Positions 24,101 through 36,212 of a stretch of 64,000 nucleotides of DNA are shown here, in pieces. The translations under genes were made by a program, and so were the position numbers. The DNA is from Ceratorhiza oryzae-sativae (Eukaryota > Basidiomycota > Agaricomycetes > Cantharellales > Ceratobasidiaceae): the NCBI GenBank assembly GCA_030998015.1, contig JARWMV010000251.1, forward strand, positions 620,001 through 684,000. Direction: 5' to 3'. The notes beneath the pieces are model-generated. The model was not told the origin of the DNA. It saw only the letters and a list, made by a program, of their open reading frames with translations, and ran no database searches. The stretch's first letter is position 1. Every line of letters starts with the position of its first letter.

Positions 24101-26598
24101 CTAATCCTTGAGCAAGGCTTGTACAATATGGGCTACGCGTAATTGCCTCAAATCCGTATACGTCTGATAATGTGGATTCCGTCAGACTATGCTTCGCTGA
24201 ACTAAGCGTTGATGCCTACCTGTCCACAACCGACGAAAATAATAGGTTGGCCGGTGACATAAGTCATTGACAATGCCGCTCCAACCTATATGGAGTTCAA
24301 GCCTGTGCATATTAACGGAGTTCCGGAACACACCTTATCGTCGACAGTATCCCATTTCGTGACCAGCATCCCATCAATACCACGCCCTTTACCAGCTATG
24401 CCAGTACCCGAAAAGTCACGCAGTGCACGGTCAAATTTAGACAGCTGATCTACGGCCTCGTTTCCTACAAGTGCTTCGCCGACGAAGATGATCTTATCAG
24501 GTTGGTTCACTGCGACCAACTGAGCCATGGGATGTTAGTCAGAAAAAAAAAAGTATAAGTAAGGATAGTGAACAAACCTTGGCCAAAGCCTTCATCAAGG
24601 GTTCGTTGTCCTGCATTCGTCCAGCAGTATCAACGAGTACCACATCAAATCCTTTAGCTGAGGCATAAGCGATAGCCTCGCGAGCAATACCAGCAGCATC
24701 CTTTCCGTATCCCTTTTCGTACAATTCGATCCTATCGCCTCCCGGGGTTTGCTGAAGCATTCCCAAGTTCCTAACATGTACACGCAGTTGCTCAACAGCT
24801 CCACTCCTGAATGTATCGCATGCGGCAACAAGGACTCGGAGGTTATTTTGCAGGAGCCAGAAGGCCACTTTTCCAAGAGAGGTAGATTTGCCAACACCGT
24901 TTACGCCAACAAATGTTATGACATAGGGAGCAGGGGATGTGCCTGGTGCCGAGGGCGTGCGAGCTCGGATGGAGAGTAGAAGGTCGGTGGACGTTTTGGG
25001 TGTAAGGATCCGGGTGATCGCTGCGGAGAGGGCGTTGCGAGTTTCGGTTTTGATACCTACGGAAAATAAATTAGTCGCCTTAACGAGGGTAAGAAGACAG
25101 GACATACTGCCAAAGCCGCTAACACGAGTTCCAACAAGATTCTCTCCAACACTCTCGCAAATCTTGTCCGCAATTTCTTTGGCAACGTTCTTCTTCATCA
25201 AGTGTTCCTTCATACCATTCAAGACGGGCGCGAGGTCTTCGGCCGTCAAGACTTTCCCTCCTGTAAATCTGGAAAACAGACCACCCAAAAGGCCGAAAGT
25301 ATTTTTGCTACTACCCTCAGTAGCAGCATCATTATCAGCCTGAGTCTTGCTCAGAGCCCGTGCAATCATATCCTCGGTGTCATCGTCTTTGGCACCTGTC
25401 GCCCCATACAAATCCAAATCCTTCACTTCGTAAAGGCCGTCCGCACCAATAGCGCCACGAGAAGATTCGTCTACAAGTTGGGACAAATCGATGGGTCGAG
25501 GAGCGTGATCTACGTCTGAGTCGCCACCTGGTGCAGAGCTGTAATCGAGCGCGGCCATGTCTTGCGGGCTTAGGGCCGAATCAGCCCATCGGCGTGCGGC
25601 CTTAGTGGCCTTCTTCTTAGGAGTGTGGGAGGTTTCCGAACTAGGGCAAGAGCAATTGAGATGAGGCGGTTTGAGGAGGAATCGCGGAAAACACTCACTC
25701 GGATCCTCCCACACTGCTCGCTGTCCCACTCTTGAGCGAGACTTTGGGGCTGCGGCGAGCCCCTGGGACTGGCCGGCCTTTGAGGCGGGATTTAAGAGCT
25801 TGAACGTTACGGGCTATTTCCTCGGCATCAGTGGCGGATTCCAGGGCGAGTGCTGGAGCTTAGGGGTAGGGGTGGGGGATGAGCCTTTGCAGTATAAATG
25901 TTTTAGTGTTTACTCACCAGTCGATGGATCGTCCGAGGGAGGCGTGACAGGCACAGCCAGGCGGGGTGCGGGTTTGAGACGAGCTTTTCTATCCTGAAAG
26001 CGAAGAAACATTAGCGATAATCGTATTAAACCGGGAAAGCTAACCTGCGTAGCCTTGTCTTGGAGTGAGCGTAAAATCTTGTCGAATGTCGCATCCCAGT
26101 CACGGAGTTGAGTTTTGAAATCCCATTGCGGCGCGAGATTGCTGATGCCAGCAGCTGCGACTCCAACCGAGGCATGTACCGAAGCAAGGAAGGTCTTTAG
26201 GAAAGGAGCAAACATATCGACAAAGACGGTGCGGATGACGTTGAGCAAGTCATCGACATACGTGAGCTGGAGGATGCGTTGGTATGCGACCTGAAAAAGT
26301 GTGAACAGGTTGAAACGTGTTACACGAGGAGACGTACGACGAAAATGAGCTCGAGATCGTTAACAAACTTGAACTTGATGGCATATCCATCCTTTTCAAA
26401 CGTGTCTTCGGCGCGGTCTTGGATTATGGCCTCTCGCACGAGGCTATTTACTGGCGAGACCGCGGATGCCGCCACAGCTGAAGCAGCTGGCGTAAATGAC
26501 CTAGACCAAAGAACAGCGCCGCCTAAGACAAAATTAGCTGCGTTGTATGCGTTCAGATTGAACCTACCCTTGTGGGAGATAGAGCAATGGTCGAGCAT
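24101..26598 (-). CDS. SRP101: Signal recognition particle receptor subunit alpha
   Basis: ER-membrane docking GTPase that binds the SRP-ribosome complex. The ATG at 26598 begins MLDHCSISHKGR, followed by the SRX-type N-terminal domain (DRAEDTFEKDGYAIKFKFV, TYVDDLLNVIRTVFVDMF). A charged linker contains KKKATKAARRW. The NG GTPase has P-loop GVNGVGKSTSLGK, DTFRSGAVEQLRVH, DTAGRMQDNEPLMKAL, VGEALVGNEAVDQL, TKWDTVDDK (G4) and TGQPIIFVGCGQTYTDL. The C-terminus is VAHIVQALLKD, stop 24101. At least five introns. It is head-to-head with the arrestin gene across 169 bp. Confidence 0.94.
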
Positions 26599-26767
26599 GA
26601 TGGTGGGTGGGAGTTAAGATGGATGCTAAGCGCCTGACGATGGCGGGACACGTAAGCAACAATTAATTAAGCGCCAAACCACGGATGCGTCCCTGATCGG
26701 TGACATCTGGCATCGCCGAGCGACTAGCGCTCACGTAGTTCCACCACTAGCACCGGTTGGTACAGCA

Positions 26768-29700
26768 ATGAGTTCCAACTTCAAGCTGTAAGTACCCCCC
26801 CCTTTCGCCTCGATTTTAGCTCACAATGTCTGTAGTATGCTGCGGCCCCCGCCGCATGTCGAGTTTCTTCAAGGTAAGCTCCACGGTATGTGCTCGACTC
26901 ATGCTCATCCGACCCAGGTTTCCCTGGCATCGCCCCATACGGTGATCGCAAGCCTGCTATGGTGCAAGGGGTAAGCGTTCAGTATTAATCCAAAGTTACG
27001 GAACTAATAGTTCGCAGACTCTCGAGGTGCGAGGGACCGTCAAGGCGAAATGGGTTCGCGTCGAGTTGCGGAAGATAGAAATTCTACCCGGTGGCGGTCA
27101 AAACAACACCTTCTCGGAAACCATCGGCGAACGCCCGATTACCCTTTGGGCTAGTCAACAGGAAGAGTTCGCTGAGCTCACTTCAGTATGTCAAACATAA
27201 TCAAATGTCTTGGCTGTCAACTGAGCGCTCGATAGAACGACTTTCCCTTCCACATCAACGTGCCGGATGCTGTTCCCCCCAGTATCGCACTCGAACGCGG
27301 TGCAGCGATCAAATACGAGCTTATCGCGACCGTCATGCTTAAAGGCAAAAAGTCTTTATTCAAACACAATCCTTCGTCGTTCGTAACACACACAACCCCA
27401 ATCGTCATCGAAAAGTACGATCTACTGCAAGCATGGCCCATCTATGCCATCCACCAGTCACGGACATCTACCGCACATGGCGTCACACTAGTCGCCAACT
27501 TCATGCAATCAGGGTTCGGGCCCGGCGATGTTGTTCCTGTCGAAGCCATACTACGTGCCGACGTGCCCGGATCGGGGGCGATACTCCGCGCCTATGAACT
27601 GACTGTGCGCGAGACTCTGATATTCCGTTCGAGTCCACCCCCAGTACTCCAACACAACCATCCGCACCTCCTCCATTCGCAACCGCCCCCAAAGCGAACT
27701 CCTGCAGCCCAAACCCGGTCCAACATTATTTCCGACCAAAAGGTCCCAGTGCCTGTTCAAATCTTCCCTGGCAGCCAACACCGTTGCGACCTGGGTTGTC
27801 AAATTCCTCTTGCTCAGACTAATGTCTCGGTCCGTACTGCGCGCCACATCGAAGTCAACTATATTGTCCAAGTGAAGGCTGTTCTTGCCAACAATCTTGT
27901 TGTGACTGTCGACTTGCCTGTAACAATCACCAATTGGCAACGCCAAGCCAGCCAAGATGCTGTGGCTCGGATCGGTTACGCTCCTGAGCTCATTGGTGGA
28001 TCGCACTCTACAGGCATGGTGTCCCACCCCAGCTCTAACCCATCCCTGTTCCAAGCAACGAACACAAATCCCTCGCCGAATCCACCAAACGGGAACGGCC
28101 ACCACCCCAGCATGGGCAACGGTCGGCCCAACGGTGCACCAAGCTCTACAGCCACCTCGATTCCCGAACGGGTCTCGCGCCGGTCTACCATAGATTCTCC
28201 AGGCCGAAACGCCGTTAGCTCGCCTCCCAGCAACATCGCCACACGAACGGATGAAATTGACGAATTGGGGTATGTCACCGCGCATGCACAAGTTCAAGCC
28301 CAAACCGTGCCTGCAGCTTCATCGAGGCAGAGTGGGTCGGCAGGGCGTAGTGGAGGTGGATCGGACCGCGCGTCTGAGCCTGAAGGATACTTTGGTGACG
28401 TTGCACCACTTAGTCAAGGCCCCACCGTCGGTGTCGGCCCGCGTCCACGCTCGTCTTCGAATCGGCGTTCGGGTGCCCAACAAAGGCTCACGGTCGTAAA
28501 TATCGACCAGCCCGAAGATGGTAAGCATTTGAGCGCGGAAGAGGAAAAGCGTGTGCTTCGGGAGAAATTCGCGAATCAAGACGAACGGCGTCAACGACGA
28601 TCCACGGAGGGCGGGTCCGGTGCCCGGCCTAATTCGAGACCTGGGACGGCGAACAGTAATGGAGGTTGGATGAGTGCCGAAGAGGAAAAGAAACGGTTGT
28701 ATGATCAAGCGAAACAGGCGGCTCTTCGTGTCCAACAGACTGCTGGGTACGACGCTGACGGACTCCTGGAGGAACTCCCACCGTCTGGCGATACTGGCAA
28801 TGGAGGCGGACAGTCATCAGGCACTGGGGGAAGTAAGCCAACTCGGAGGGAGCAGCAAGAATGAAACCCCATGGCCTACTGCTGAAGAAGAGAAACGTCG
28901 AATGTTTGAAAACGCACAAAAAGCGGCACGGCAGACGCATCAAGAAGCTTTTGGCGGCCCTGCACCGTATGCTGACGAGCCTTCCGTTGGTGCAGGAAGT
29001 AGTAATAGTGGGAACGGATTCACCGGGGGGTGGGCATTCAGTTCTGGTGGGCCAATGAGTGGTGCTGGGGATAGCGTTGGAAGTACTGGGGGCAGTGGCG
29101 CAAGCAGCGTACCATACGCCTCTCCCATACCATCCGAACCGCTCCTTATGCTCAGGTGAGCCATTTGTCCCCGCTCCTTTCTATGTGCTTAATCTCGATT
29201 AGCAGCGGCAAGAATCGCCTCCACCTGCAAATCCTGCACCCCAACCGTGGCTTTCTGCTGCAGATGAGAAACGCATACTATTCGAAAGGGCTCGGGCCGC
29301 AGCCGAGAGAACTCATATGGGAATTCAGTATGGCAGTATACCAGTAGACGACACGCATGCACCACCGCCAACATTGAATCCCACCCCGGTTCCCTATAGC
29401 TATCCTCGTTCCGACTCGCTGTTTCCTGGAAGCAGCTCCACGCCCGACCAGTTTGTTTCTTCGCCGACGAGGATTGACCAGCGTCAGCCAACGATATCCC
29501 CACCTATTGTGCACACTCCTGCGGCAGGCAAGTCTGGCCAAGAACTATTCGCAGCCGGGCTGGCTGCTATGGGTCGACAGTCAATGTATGGTGTTCCACA
29601 AACCCAAGCACAGGCACCAACCCCGCCGCCTCCACCCCAGCTACAGCGGGTCGCCACTCCGCCATACTCAACACCTGGTGGATCCTCGCTCGGCCATTCG

Positions 29701-30994
29701 CCTTCGCAACGACGATTCCCAACGGCAGCTGAAGAAAAGGCCGCGCTAGCTTATATGGCTGCTAAGCAGCGTGTAGAGCAGGCTCGAGCAAACGACGAAG
29801 CGGGTGGATCGTCGGGTGGATACGGGAATGAGAGTGCTCAGCCACATAGTCCCATAGTCCCTTCGTATGATGCTCTGTATGGTACCCCAGCGCCGGCTCC
29901 AACTGGATCGCCCATGACACGCCCACTTAGTGTTCAACGTCGAGCTCCATCCGCTCCTATTACCCCGCCTCCACTTCAGAGCTCGCCACCCCCGATGCCT
30001 ATGTCCGATTTACCGCCTAGCTTTACCCCAAACCCTGGTCCAACCGCGAGTGCACTATCCGCATTGGAAGAAAAGGCTAGGTTGCGTAGGCAATACGATG
30101 AGCAGGACGCCGCCGCTGCCGGCAGTGTCAGTAGATTGTCCCCCGCTGGGCCACCACCGGTCACGCCTCCTCCACCTGCATCTTCTGGCCCGTCGACTGG
30201 GTTCGGATACTCAGCTCATGAAGAAAAGGAACGCATGCGGCTTATGTATGCCGAACAGGACGCTACAATCCGGACACACGAGCGTCGCGCGACAAGTGAT
30301 AGTGGTCGGCGTGGTGCATTGCCTGCGCCTCCTACTGCCCCAGCACCTCCTCCCATTGATGCACCTGCATACGAAGCAGCCGGAAGCGGTTCGGACCCCC
30401 CACCTTTTATGGGTGGATTCGTAAATCCTGCGACATTGAAACCTCTCTCCGCAGCCGAAGAGAAAGCGAGGTTGCGTGCACAATTCGAAGCTGAAGCAAA
30501 TGGACATGCCGTCAATGGAGCAGGGCCAAGTGACGAGCCTCCTCCGCCTTCGTTTGACAGCCACTATCAGCCTCAATCCTCATCTCAGCGCTCTCTTGTT
30601 CCGTCTGATCGAAGCGGTGCTCCGACGCCCGAGCCTACCTCCGTTGGTACCGGGCTCCAGCGCGACCCGACCATCTCGTGGGGAAAGAGAAGGGCCACGC
30701 AGACGCCTGCACCTCCTGAGCCCGCCACGCGCTCAACTTTTGTTGCTCCTCCCCCGCCCCCACCCTTGATGCCGGTCAGTCCATTAATAACACTAAGTTA
30801 GCACAATAATCTAACACTTTGTTTCGTAGAAACCACCAGCATCGTACATCCACGATACAATTGCCGCGGATGTTGAGAACAAAGATTGGGACCATTCCCG
30901 CTCCGTCTCTCCAGACCTTTATGATGATGATGAGCTGAGGGCACCAAGTGGCCCGGCCCCTGCACCTCCTCTCCCTCCCAAACCATCTGCTTAA
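26768..30994 (+). CDS. Large arrestin-like protein with EEK repeats
   Basis: Probable alpha-arrestin-type trafficking adaptor; fungal members recruit ubiquitin ligases to plasma-membrane transporters. Exons start MSSNFKL, MLRPPPHVEFLQ, GFPGIAPYGDRKPAMVQG and TLEVRGTVKAKWVRVELRKI. The arrestin core continues FPFHINVPDAVPPSIALERG, IKYELIATVMLKGKK and an ILRAYELTVRETLIF segment to about residue 300. The rest, more than 900 residues, is Pro/Ser-rich low-complexity sequence with eight spaced SAEEEK-type repeats. It ends RSVSPDLYDDDELRAP and PPLPPKPSA, stop 30992-30994. Two joins are uncertain: a 67 nt intron from the GTACGA near 28746 to about 28812, and a join around 29110-29204. Both could instead be small indels. 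PY-like motifs were not clear. Confidence 0.82.
28525..30490 (+). repeat. Eight degenerate SAxEEKxRL protein repeats within the arrestin-like gene
   Basis: In reading order: LSAEEEKRVLREKF, MSAEEEKKRLYDQAKQAA, PTAEEEKRRMFENAQKAA, SAADEKRILFERARAAA, PTAAEEKAALAYMAAKQ, SALEEKARLRRQYDEQD, SAHEEKERMRLMYAEQD, and LSAAEEKARLRAQFEAE. Spacing is irregular (about 40-130 residues) with Pro/Ser/Gly linkers. Each looks like a short amphipathic helix. The last three share R.QYDEQD/MYAEQD/QFEAE extensions and form a subtype. Confidence 0.8.
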
Positions 30995-31295
30995 GATACC
31001 CAACAAATAATACTTTCCTTCCCCTTATCATCATTCGATTCGCTCTTTGTCTTCTTCTCTTGTTTCCTTCTTATCCTGTCGAAGGCCTTGCTTTGTGAAG
31101 GTTTCATACCCCAATATATCCGCCAAATATCACAGCTCATGCTCTATTTACTATATTTGAATTTTTCATGTAAGTACAATACACCAGAAGAGAAGGGTGG
31201 TACAAAAAGAATAAGACTAAAACTATGAAACGTTAGACTGAAGATGCCAACGAATGATTAAATATGACAAAGGCCATGCTATAAAAATGTTCGTT

Positions 31296-33650
31296 TTATT
31301 TTCTAGCACGGGTAGAAATGGCTGGCTCGTCCATAACAAACGCTGGCGTCTCGCCCGCCAAGCTCCTCCGCTTCTTCCCGCGCTTGCCAGCTGAGCTAGT
31401 GGGGGCGGGGGCTGACGTAGACGTAGTACGGTTGATCACTGGTGCTGTTGTGGCAGGATTCGCGACAGCAGGAGTAGAGAAACGAGCAGTACTAGATGTG
31501 GGAGCGCCTGAAGCAGTCGTTTGCGAAAAATCGTCTAAAAGTGGGATCGCAGGAGATAACGACGTGTCAGACGCAGCCGAGGGAATCGGGTGTACCTCAT
31601 CCAAGAATGACGTTGAATGTGCGCCTGGATTTGCAAGATCAAACTCCGCCGCGAGCGGGACAGGTGGAAATGCGGTGCGGTCAGAGATCGACTGGTTGGA
31701 AGTGGCCGCAGGGTGAGAGGCAGGTTCGTCCGGGAACTCGAACTGGTTGAGGAAACTATCGATGTCGACATGGTCTCCCTCTGGAGCAATACTCGCGAAC
31801 CCCGCTGCGTGGTCCGGCGTGCCCAGGTTGTTCACGTTAGAGAAGTTACCATTGGGTGCAAATTGATGGGCATGATCGAACCCAATGGGATGCATGAACT
31901 CGTTCGCCAAGTGATGATCCCCTTGTTGCTCGTGTAGTATCTCAGGACTTATATCCCAGTCACGCATGAGGTTGTCGATCTCTTGCTCCGTACTCGCAAT
32001 ACCATGACCCAAAGTTTCGGTCGCTTGCTCGAGTCGAGTTGCATTGAACGCGAGGGCTGGATCCTGGGCGCTGTCTAGGTTCATGTTCATCAATCCGCCA
32101 TAGTAAGGTGCGAGCTCCGAATGAGGCTGAGTAAAGGCAGGAGGATGTTCTGGCCCTTGATTTATCGCAGCGAGAATACGCTGGAGCGCACTGGGAGAAC
32201 TAAGAAGCTTTGGTGATTGCTTCTTGATAGAGCTGATCCTGGGTTTGCTCATCGGATTGAGACGCGTTCGTTGTTGTCGAATGAGGCGGGTTGATCGTTG
32301 TGGATGGTGACATAGAAACATTCCCCGCTGGTGTTGAAGGAACGTTTGTGTTTTGAGATGAGGAGCGTCGAATAACAGTGTTCATTGGACCTGCTGCGGG
32401 CGTAGCGTGTACGGACGCTGGGGGTTGCGATTGGCTCGCAGCCACAGGCGGCGAATTACCCAAAATCGTCGTTCCAGGGGTTGGTGCAACCGATTCCAGA
32501 ACAGGAGTCGGAGGCGGCTCCGATTTGGTCACTGTAGTCGTTTGGTCAGGCTGAGGAACAGGCGATGGCATCACCTCCGGCGGCGCCTCACTTATTCGTC
32601 CTGATCGGAGCAGTATGAGGTAGATCTCCTATTTTGGGGAAGAAGATGCTTACCCTCTGTCATTTCCTCGTCTTGGTGGTCATTGAGCATCGACATATCC
32701 GGGGATTCATGCGGACCAAAATGAACAAAATCCTCCTCGTCGGCACTGCCATTCTCGATCATCAAACGTGGCCGCTTGCGTGGCACTAATGCACCAGGAC
32801 TCGCGCGCCCGTCTCGGCCATTGGATGAGCTTCCCGCGGATGCAGAAGGAGTAGCGCCAGTGGCCCCGTTGCCGAACACGCTGGCGAGAAATTTGAGAAT
32901 CTTGTTAATCGTGTCTTGGTGCTTCTTGTGACGATCCCTCGCGGCGAGCGCCTCGTTCCACAGGTGCTGATTTGATTCCTGCAGCGCCTTGAGTTCGGTG
33001 GATAACGAAGTTTGGTGTTTTTTGATTGCAGCCAAGGACGAATTCAAGAGGGTCATGTCCAGTGGTCCCGCTGACTGGAGCGAGTTGGGTGTCGGACCAG
33101 CGGTGGCGCGGCTATGCTGCACCTCATCCATAGTATTGTCCTGGTTGGCGCCCGTCTTCTTGCGCGTGATGAGACAGAGCAGATCGGGTTGTCCACGCTG
33201 GAAGTGTGGGTTCTGAAACTCCCAGAGTTCGGTTTCCGTGCTATTTTGGAGCACGCCCTGCTGAAGATGCTGGACCTTGTGGAAGCCGTACATGTTGAGT
33301 TGTCGGACGAAAGAAGAAAAGTTGCCGTGCTTGAAGAACCGAGGAAGAAGCTCTTTGCTAAGTCTTTCATGGTTGGGGACTAGGAAAGGGTTAGATTTAG
33401 CACTTGGAGAGATGATATAGAGAGTACCATAGAACGAATCCCCTTCATCCGACCAGCGAATGAGTTCATCCGATTCTGGACTGTTGACTATGCTTTTGGC
33501 TAGCATAAACAAACGCATGCCGGTCGCGCAGCTTGCCACTTACTTGTAGAGTTTGTTCAAGAATGCTGGAACCGCCTGGCGGGTCGAGGTCGATATTGCT
33601 GAGGCACGGGTGGCTTTGGTGAGGGCGAGTTGGTCGGTTGTGGCGGCCAT
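31296..33650 (-). CDS. HSF1: Heat shock transcription factor
   Basis: Trimeric activator of heat-shock element promoters. The start chosen is ATG 33650 (MAATTDQLALTKAT); the same frame runs further upstream but without an ATG, and an ATG at 33808 is in another frame unless spliced. The DNA-binding domain spans QAVPAFLNKLYKMVNSPES, LIRWSDEGDSF, ERLSKELLPRFFKHGNFSSF and VRQLNMYGFHKVQ. A heptad-repeat trimerisation region follows (LAAIKKHQTSLSTELKALQ, NQHLWNEALAARDRHKKHQ). The C-terminal half is Ser/Thr/Pro-rich with acidic clusters (MRDWDISPEIL, DIDSFLNQFEFPDEP), typical of activation domains. It ends DEPAISTRARK. It is convergent with the arrestin gene, stops 301 bp apart. Confidence 0.92.
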
Positions 33651-34579
33651 GTTGCCGTTGCCGTTGAGCTCGACGTTCGAGCGCGAGGAGTTCTTTGTCG
33701 ACGGCAGGGTGGAGCTGTGGTGGGTGAATTGCAGGATGGCCTTGCGCCAATCTCGGCTAACCGCTGATGGGGTGGCTGTGCTACTGCCACATTGGGGCTG
33801 GCGGCCATTGTGTATTCCCCGCCTGAGCAAGTCTATCTCGGCTTGGCTTGGGCGACGCGAAGGTGCGAACAAGAGCGCGTGCTATATACCTCCCGTGAGT
33901 TCACCTTGGTACCTCCATCTCTCGGCTACGAGGCACCGTGTGACGACATCTTGTAAGCTATATTACGTTTAGACTCGCATTCGTCGACACGGTGACGCAG
34001 AATTACTCCAAAAGTCGTTAACCCTTACGCCCTTAGCCTATCCCCCAGTCTACCTTCTCCGTGAAAGATTAGTACTTTGAGCTCAAGTATGTAACAGCAT
34101 TTTAGAGGTGAACTCGGCCGGGGACTAACAAGACTGAGTTTAAGTCGCAGAAAATGGTGTAAGCGAGGAATGAATAGTTCGTGGGGCAAGAAAATCGGTA
34201 TAGTGTGTGCAGAGGTCCCTGGCGGAGGCTGGCAGTCTCAAAATTGAGATGACAACTATGAGTATTTCAAGACAGCGATTTATTTCAATCATCAAAGTCT
34301 AGACCTAGAAAGCGCAGCCCAGCTTCTTAGGGGTCATGCTACCCAAAATTTGAGCACTTTTGACGTCAATTACATAGAAATTTGGTGTGAGTGTAACCCG
34401 GATGATCTCACATACAAATGCGCTGGCCAAGCTACATCAGTTCCGACACGAGACTCACTACGACTCGCCAAGTTTGATCAATATCCCAATGCGTGGTGGT
34501 TTTTACGGATGCATCTGCCGAGCTAGCTCTCGCTCATATTATCACAAATCATAAATATTAACCAAAATGTATGTTTGAC
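33651..34579. other. Intergenic: upstream of the heat-shock factor, before U2 copy 3
   Basis: About 930 bp with no supported gene. The first part extends the factor's own frame without an ATG and may be 5' UTR or an unrecognised first exon. The rest has no ORF of note. Confidence 0.4.
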
Positions 34580-34640
34580 GCACGGGCCACAGTCCTGGTC
34601 TTCACAGGCGGCGCACGGACCAGTCAGGACAGCTATATTA
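34580..34640 (+). promoter_or_regulatory. U2 copy 3 promoter: distal and proximal elements with TATA
   Basis: Distal GCACGGGCC at 34580-34588, proximal GCACGGACC at 34613-34621, and TATATTA at 34634-34640. The proximal element begins 56 nt and the TATA 35 nt before the RNA start, identical to copies 4 and 5. Confidence 0.75.
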
Positions 34641-34668
34641 ACTCTGCTGTTCGCACCTGTTGTTCTTC

Positions 34669-34855
34669 ACCACTCTGGCCTTTTGGCTTAGATCAAGTGT
34701 AGTATCTGTTCTTTTAGTCTTAATCGACTAAACGCTGGCACCGCCAGCTATATCGATTATTCAATTTTTGCCACCCGGGTCGATGCTCCTCTGCTTGCAC
34801 GAGCGTTGGCGAGATGACCTTGCCGCTACAGTACTGGCTTGCGTTGTCGCGGGAT
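34669..34855 (+). ncRNA. U2 spliceosomal snRNA, copy 3
   Basis: About 187 nt, the usual U2 length. It contains GGCCTTTTGGCTTAGATC, the branch-site recognition GTAGTA, stem IIb GCTGGC-ACC-GCCAGC, Sm site CAATTTTTG, stem III (ATGCTC/GAGCGT with a G-T wobble) and stem-loop IV with the CAGTAC loop. It differs from copies 4 and 5 at only a few bases (CCACCCGGGTCGATG). The internal T runs would stop RNA polymerase III, so polymerase II transcription is expected. Confidence 0.9.
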
Positions 34856-34885
34856 TTTTACTTCTTTCTTTTTGAGAGTCGACTG

Positions 34886-34897
34886 GGCCTAACCCTA
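34886..34897 (+). terminator. U2 copy 3 conserved 3' element
   Basis: GGCCTAACCCTA begins 217 nt after the RNA 5' end, preceded by GTCGACTG as at copies 4 and 5. It is a candidate 3' processing or termination signal. Confidence 0.6.
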
Positions 34898-36212
34898 TTA
34901 TTAGATTTTCCTTCCGTCTGAAACGTTAGTTGATTCTCTCCCCCTTTTTCTTTGGAGATTTACAGGCCGCTTTGAACGAATAAAGTGACTATATGCGTCG
35001 TAGATTGAAATCTGGTTGAGTCCATTCGACGCTTCATTGAATGGATCACCTCATGAGGTGCCCACAAAATTGTTGGGCGCGATAGCGATGAGGCTGGTTT
35101 GAAAGTCTTTGGCTTCGCAACTGAATTAGAATTGAAAGAAACCCTAGCCGCTTCGGTGATGGCGCTGGCGACTCCTTTTGCAGTAGTGAGTTTAGCCCAT
35201 GCGGCTTCGTCATGCTCGACGTAGTGGGTTTTGTCGTTCGCAAGTACGAAGGTGTATACCCCATATTAAATAATTGATGGTTAGCATTCATGCCGTTCGA
35301 TATTATAACGAAGAGATAGATCAAGGTAGCTTCTCTGACCAAGCTGGCATCTTGTGACGGCGGAAATACGCCTACAGCATGCTTCAAATCAGATCAAGGT
35401 TCAGACCTACGCAATGCAACTCGATTATTTAATGGAGAAGCTATTCACGGCTAGTCAAATGGACTTAGAGTAAACAAACAGAAAACCTCACTGGCGGTAT
35501 GACTCAAGGACATCCGCGAGCTCGCAAGAACAATAAAGCTATTCACGCCCTCGATGGACGGCAACATTCCCAAATCTTGTTATCTCTATATATTTTCAAG
35601 TTATTTTATCCTTAGTCGATAAATCGTACATGATCACGAGATAATGCTGTTTTGGTAAACCCCCACGAAGTTCGCTCACCGCCCAAAATTTAGCTACAGG
35701 CTACATGAGGCGAGAGCACCAGAGGTAAATTTACATTCCGCTATGAGTTTTCTTTTGGATACTCGCGCGTACAGTCAGCGGGATATAACCCCTTCTAGAG
35801 TTTGTGAGATCGAGCGGATCCCGTACAAACAAACGAAGCGTAAGCCACATCATGGCCCGAGTTAGACACTTGCACAGCCCAACCACTACACTTTTAGTCT
35901 CTTTGCCTCGTGCCCTACACACTTACGATAGCGCAACGCATCCAGCACGTTCTATCTGGACCGCGTACTACTCCTAGTGCAAACCAAGAGCCTTTACGAG
36001 TTTCGACGCGTGGAAATTCTGCAATCGGACTTTGCCACTGATCCTTAGTTGATCGACAATATCTTATCGAGCCTCAGCTTACAGGTCTTGTCTTGCCCCT
36101 TACTGCTCGGCTGGGGTTGACCTGTTCTAGGCGATTCCATCTACGCCTTCGCATTTTTCATAAGCCTCCTGGCCAAGCTTGAAGAAACATTGCACATAAA
36201 CCTTCAGTAGCC
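34898..36212. other. Intergenic stretch with a possible gene remnant near 35.1-35.3 kb
   Basis: On the minus strand, about 35100-35260, one frame reads VYTFVLANDKTHYVEHDEAA and continues AWAKLTTAKGVASAITEA, which looks protein-like. It has no ATG, is bounded by stops, and slips frame before a plausible C-terminus (AIAPNNFVGTS). It may be a decayed gene or an exon of an unrecognised gene. The remainder has no supported feature except the J-domain gene's promoter. Confidence 0.35.

Noticed and set aside
27551..28303. 250-residue minus-strand ORF
   Set aside because: It lies antisense to the arrestin-like coding exon, has no recognisable motif, and its composition mirrors the plus-strand Pro/Ser coding.
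28746..28864. Frameshift in the arrestin-like gene near the GGGGG run at about 28824
   Set aside because: A 67 nt GTACGA...GACAG intron gives an in-phase join to the EEK-repeat frame, so a frameshift is not required. The donor is weak, so the point stays open.
34669..34855. U2 copies as RNA polymerase III transcripts, because of the T-rich tract after the RNA
   Set aside because: The RNA itself contains TTTT and TTTTT runs (loop I, after GTTC, and the Sm site), which would terminate polymerase III early.
35046..35387. 113-residue minus-strand ORF as a gene
   Set aside because: A different frame over the same bases looks more protein-like but lacks a start and is interrupted. At most this is a remnant.
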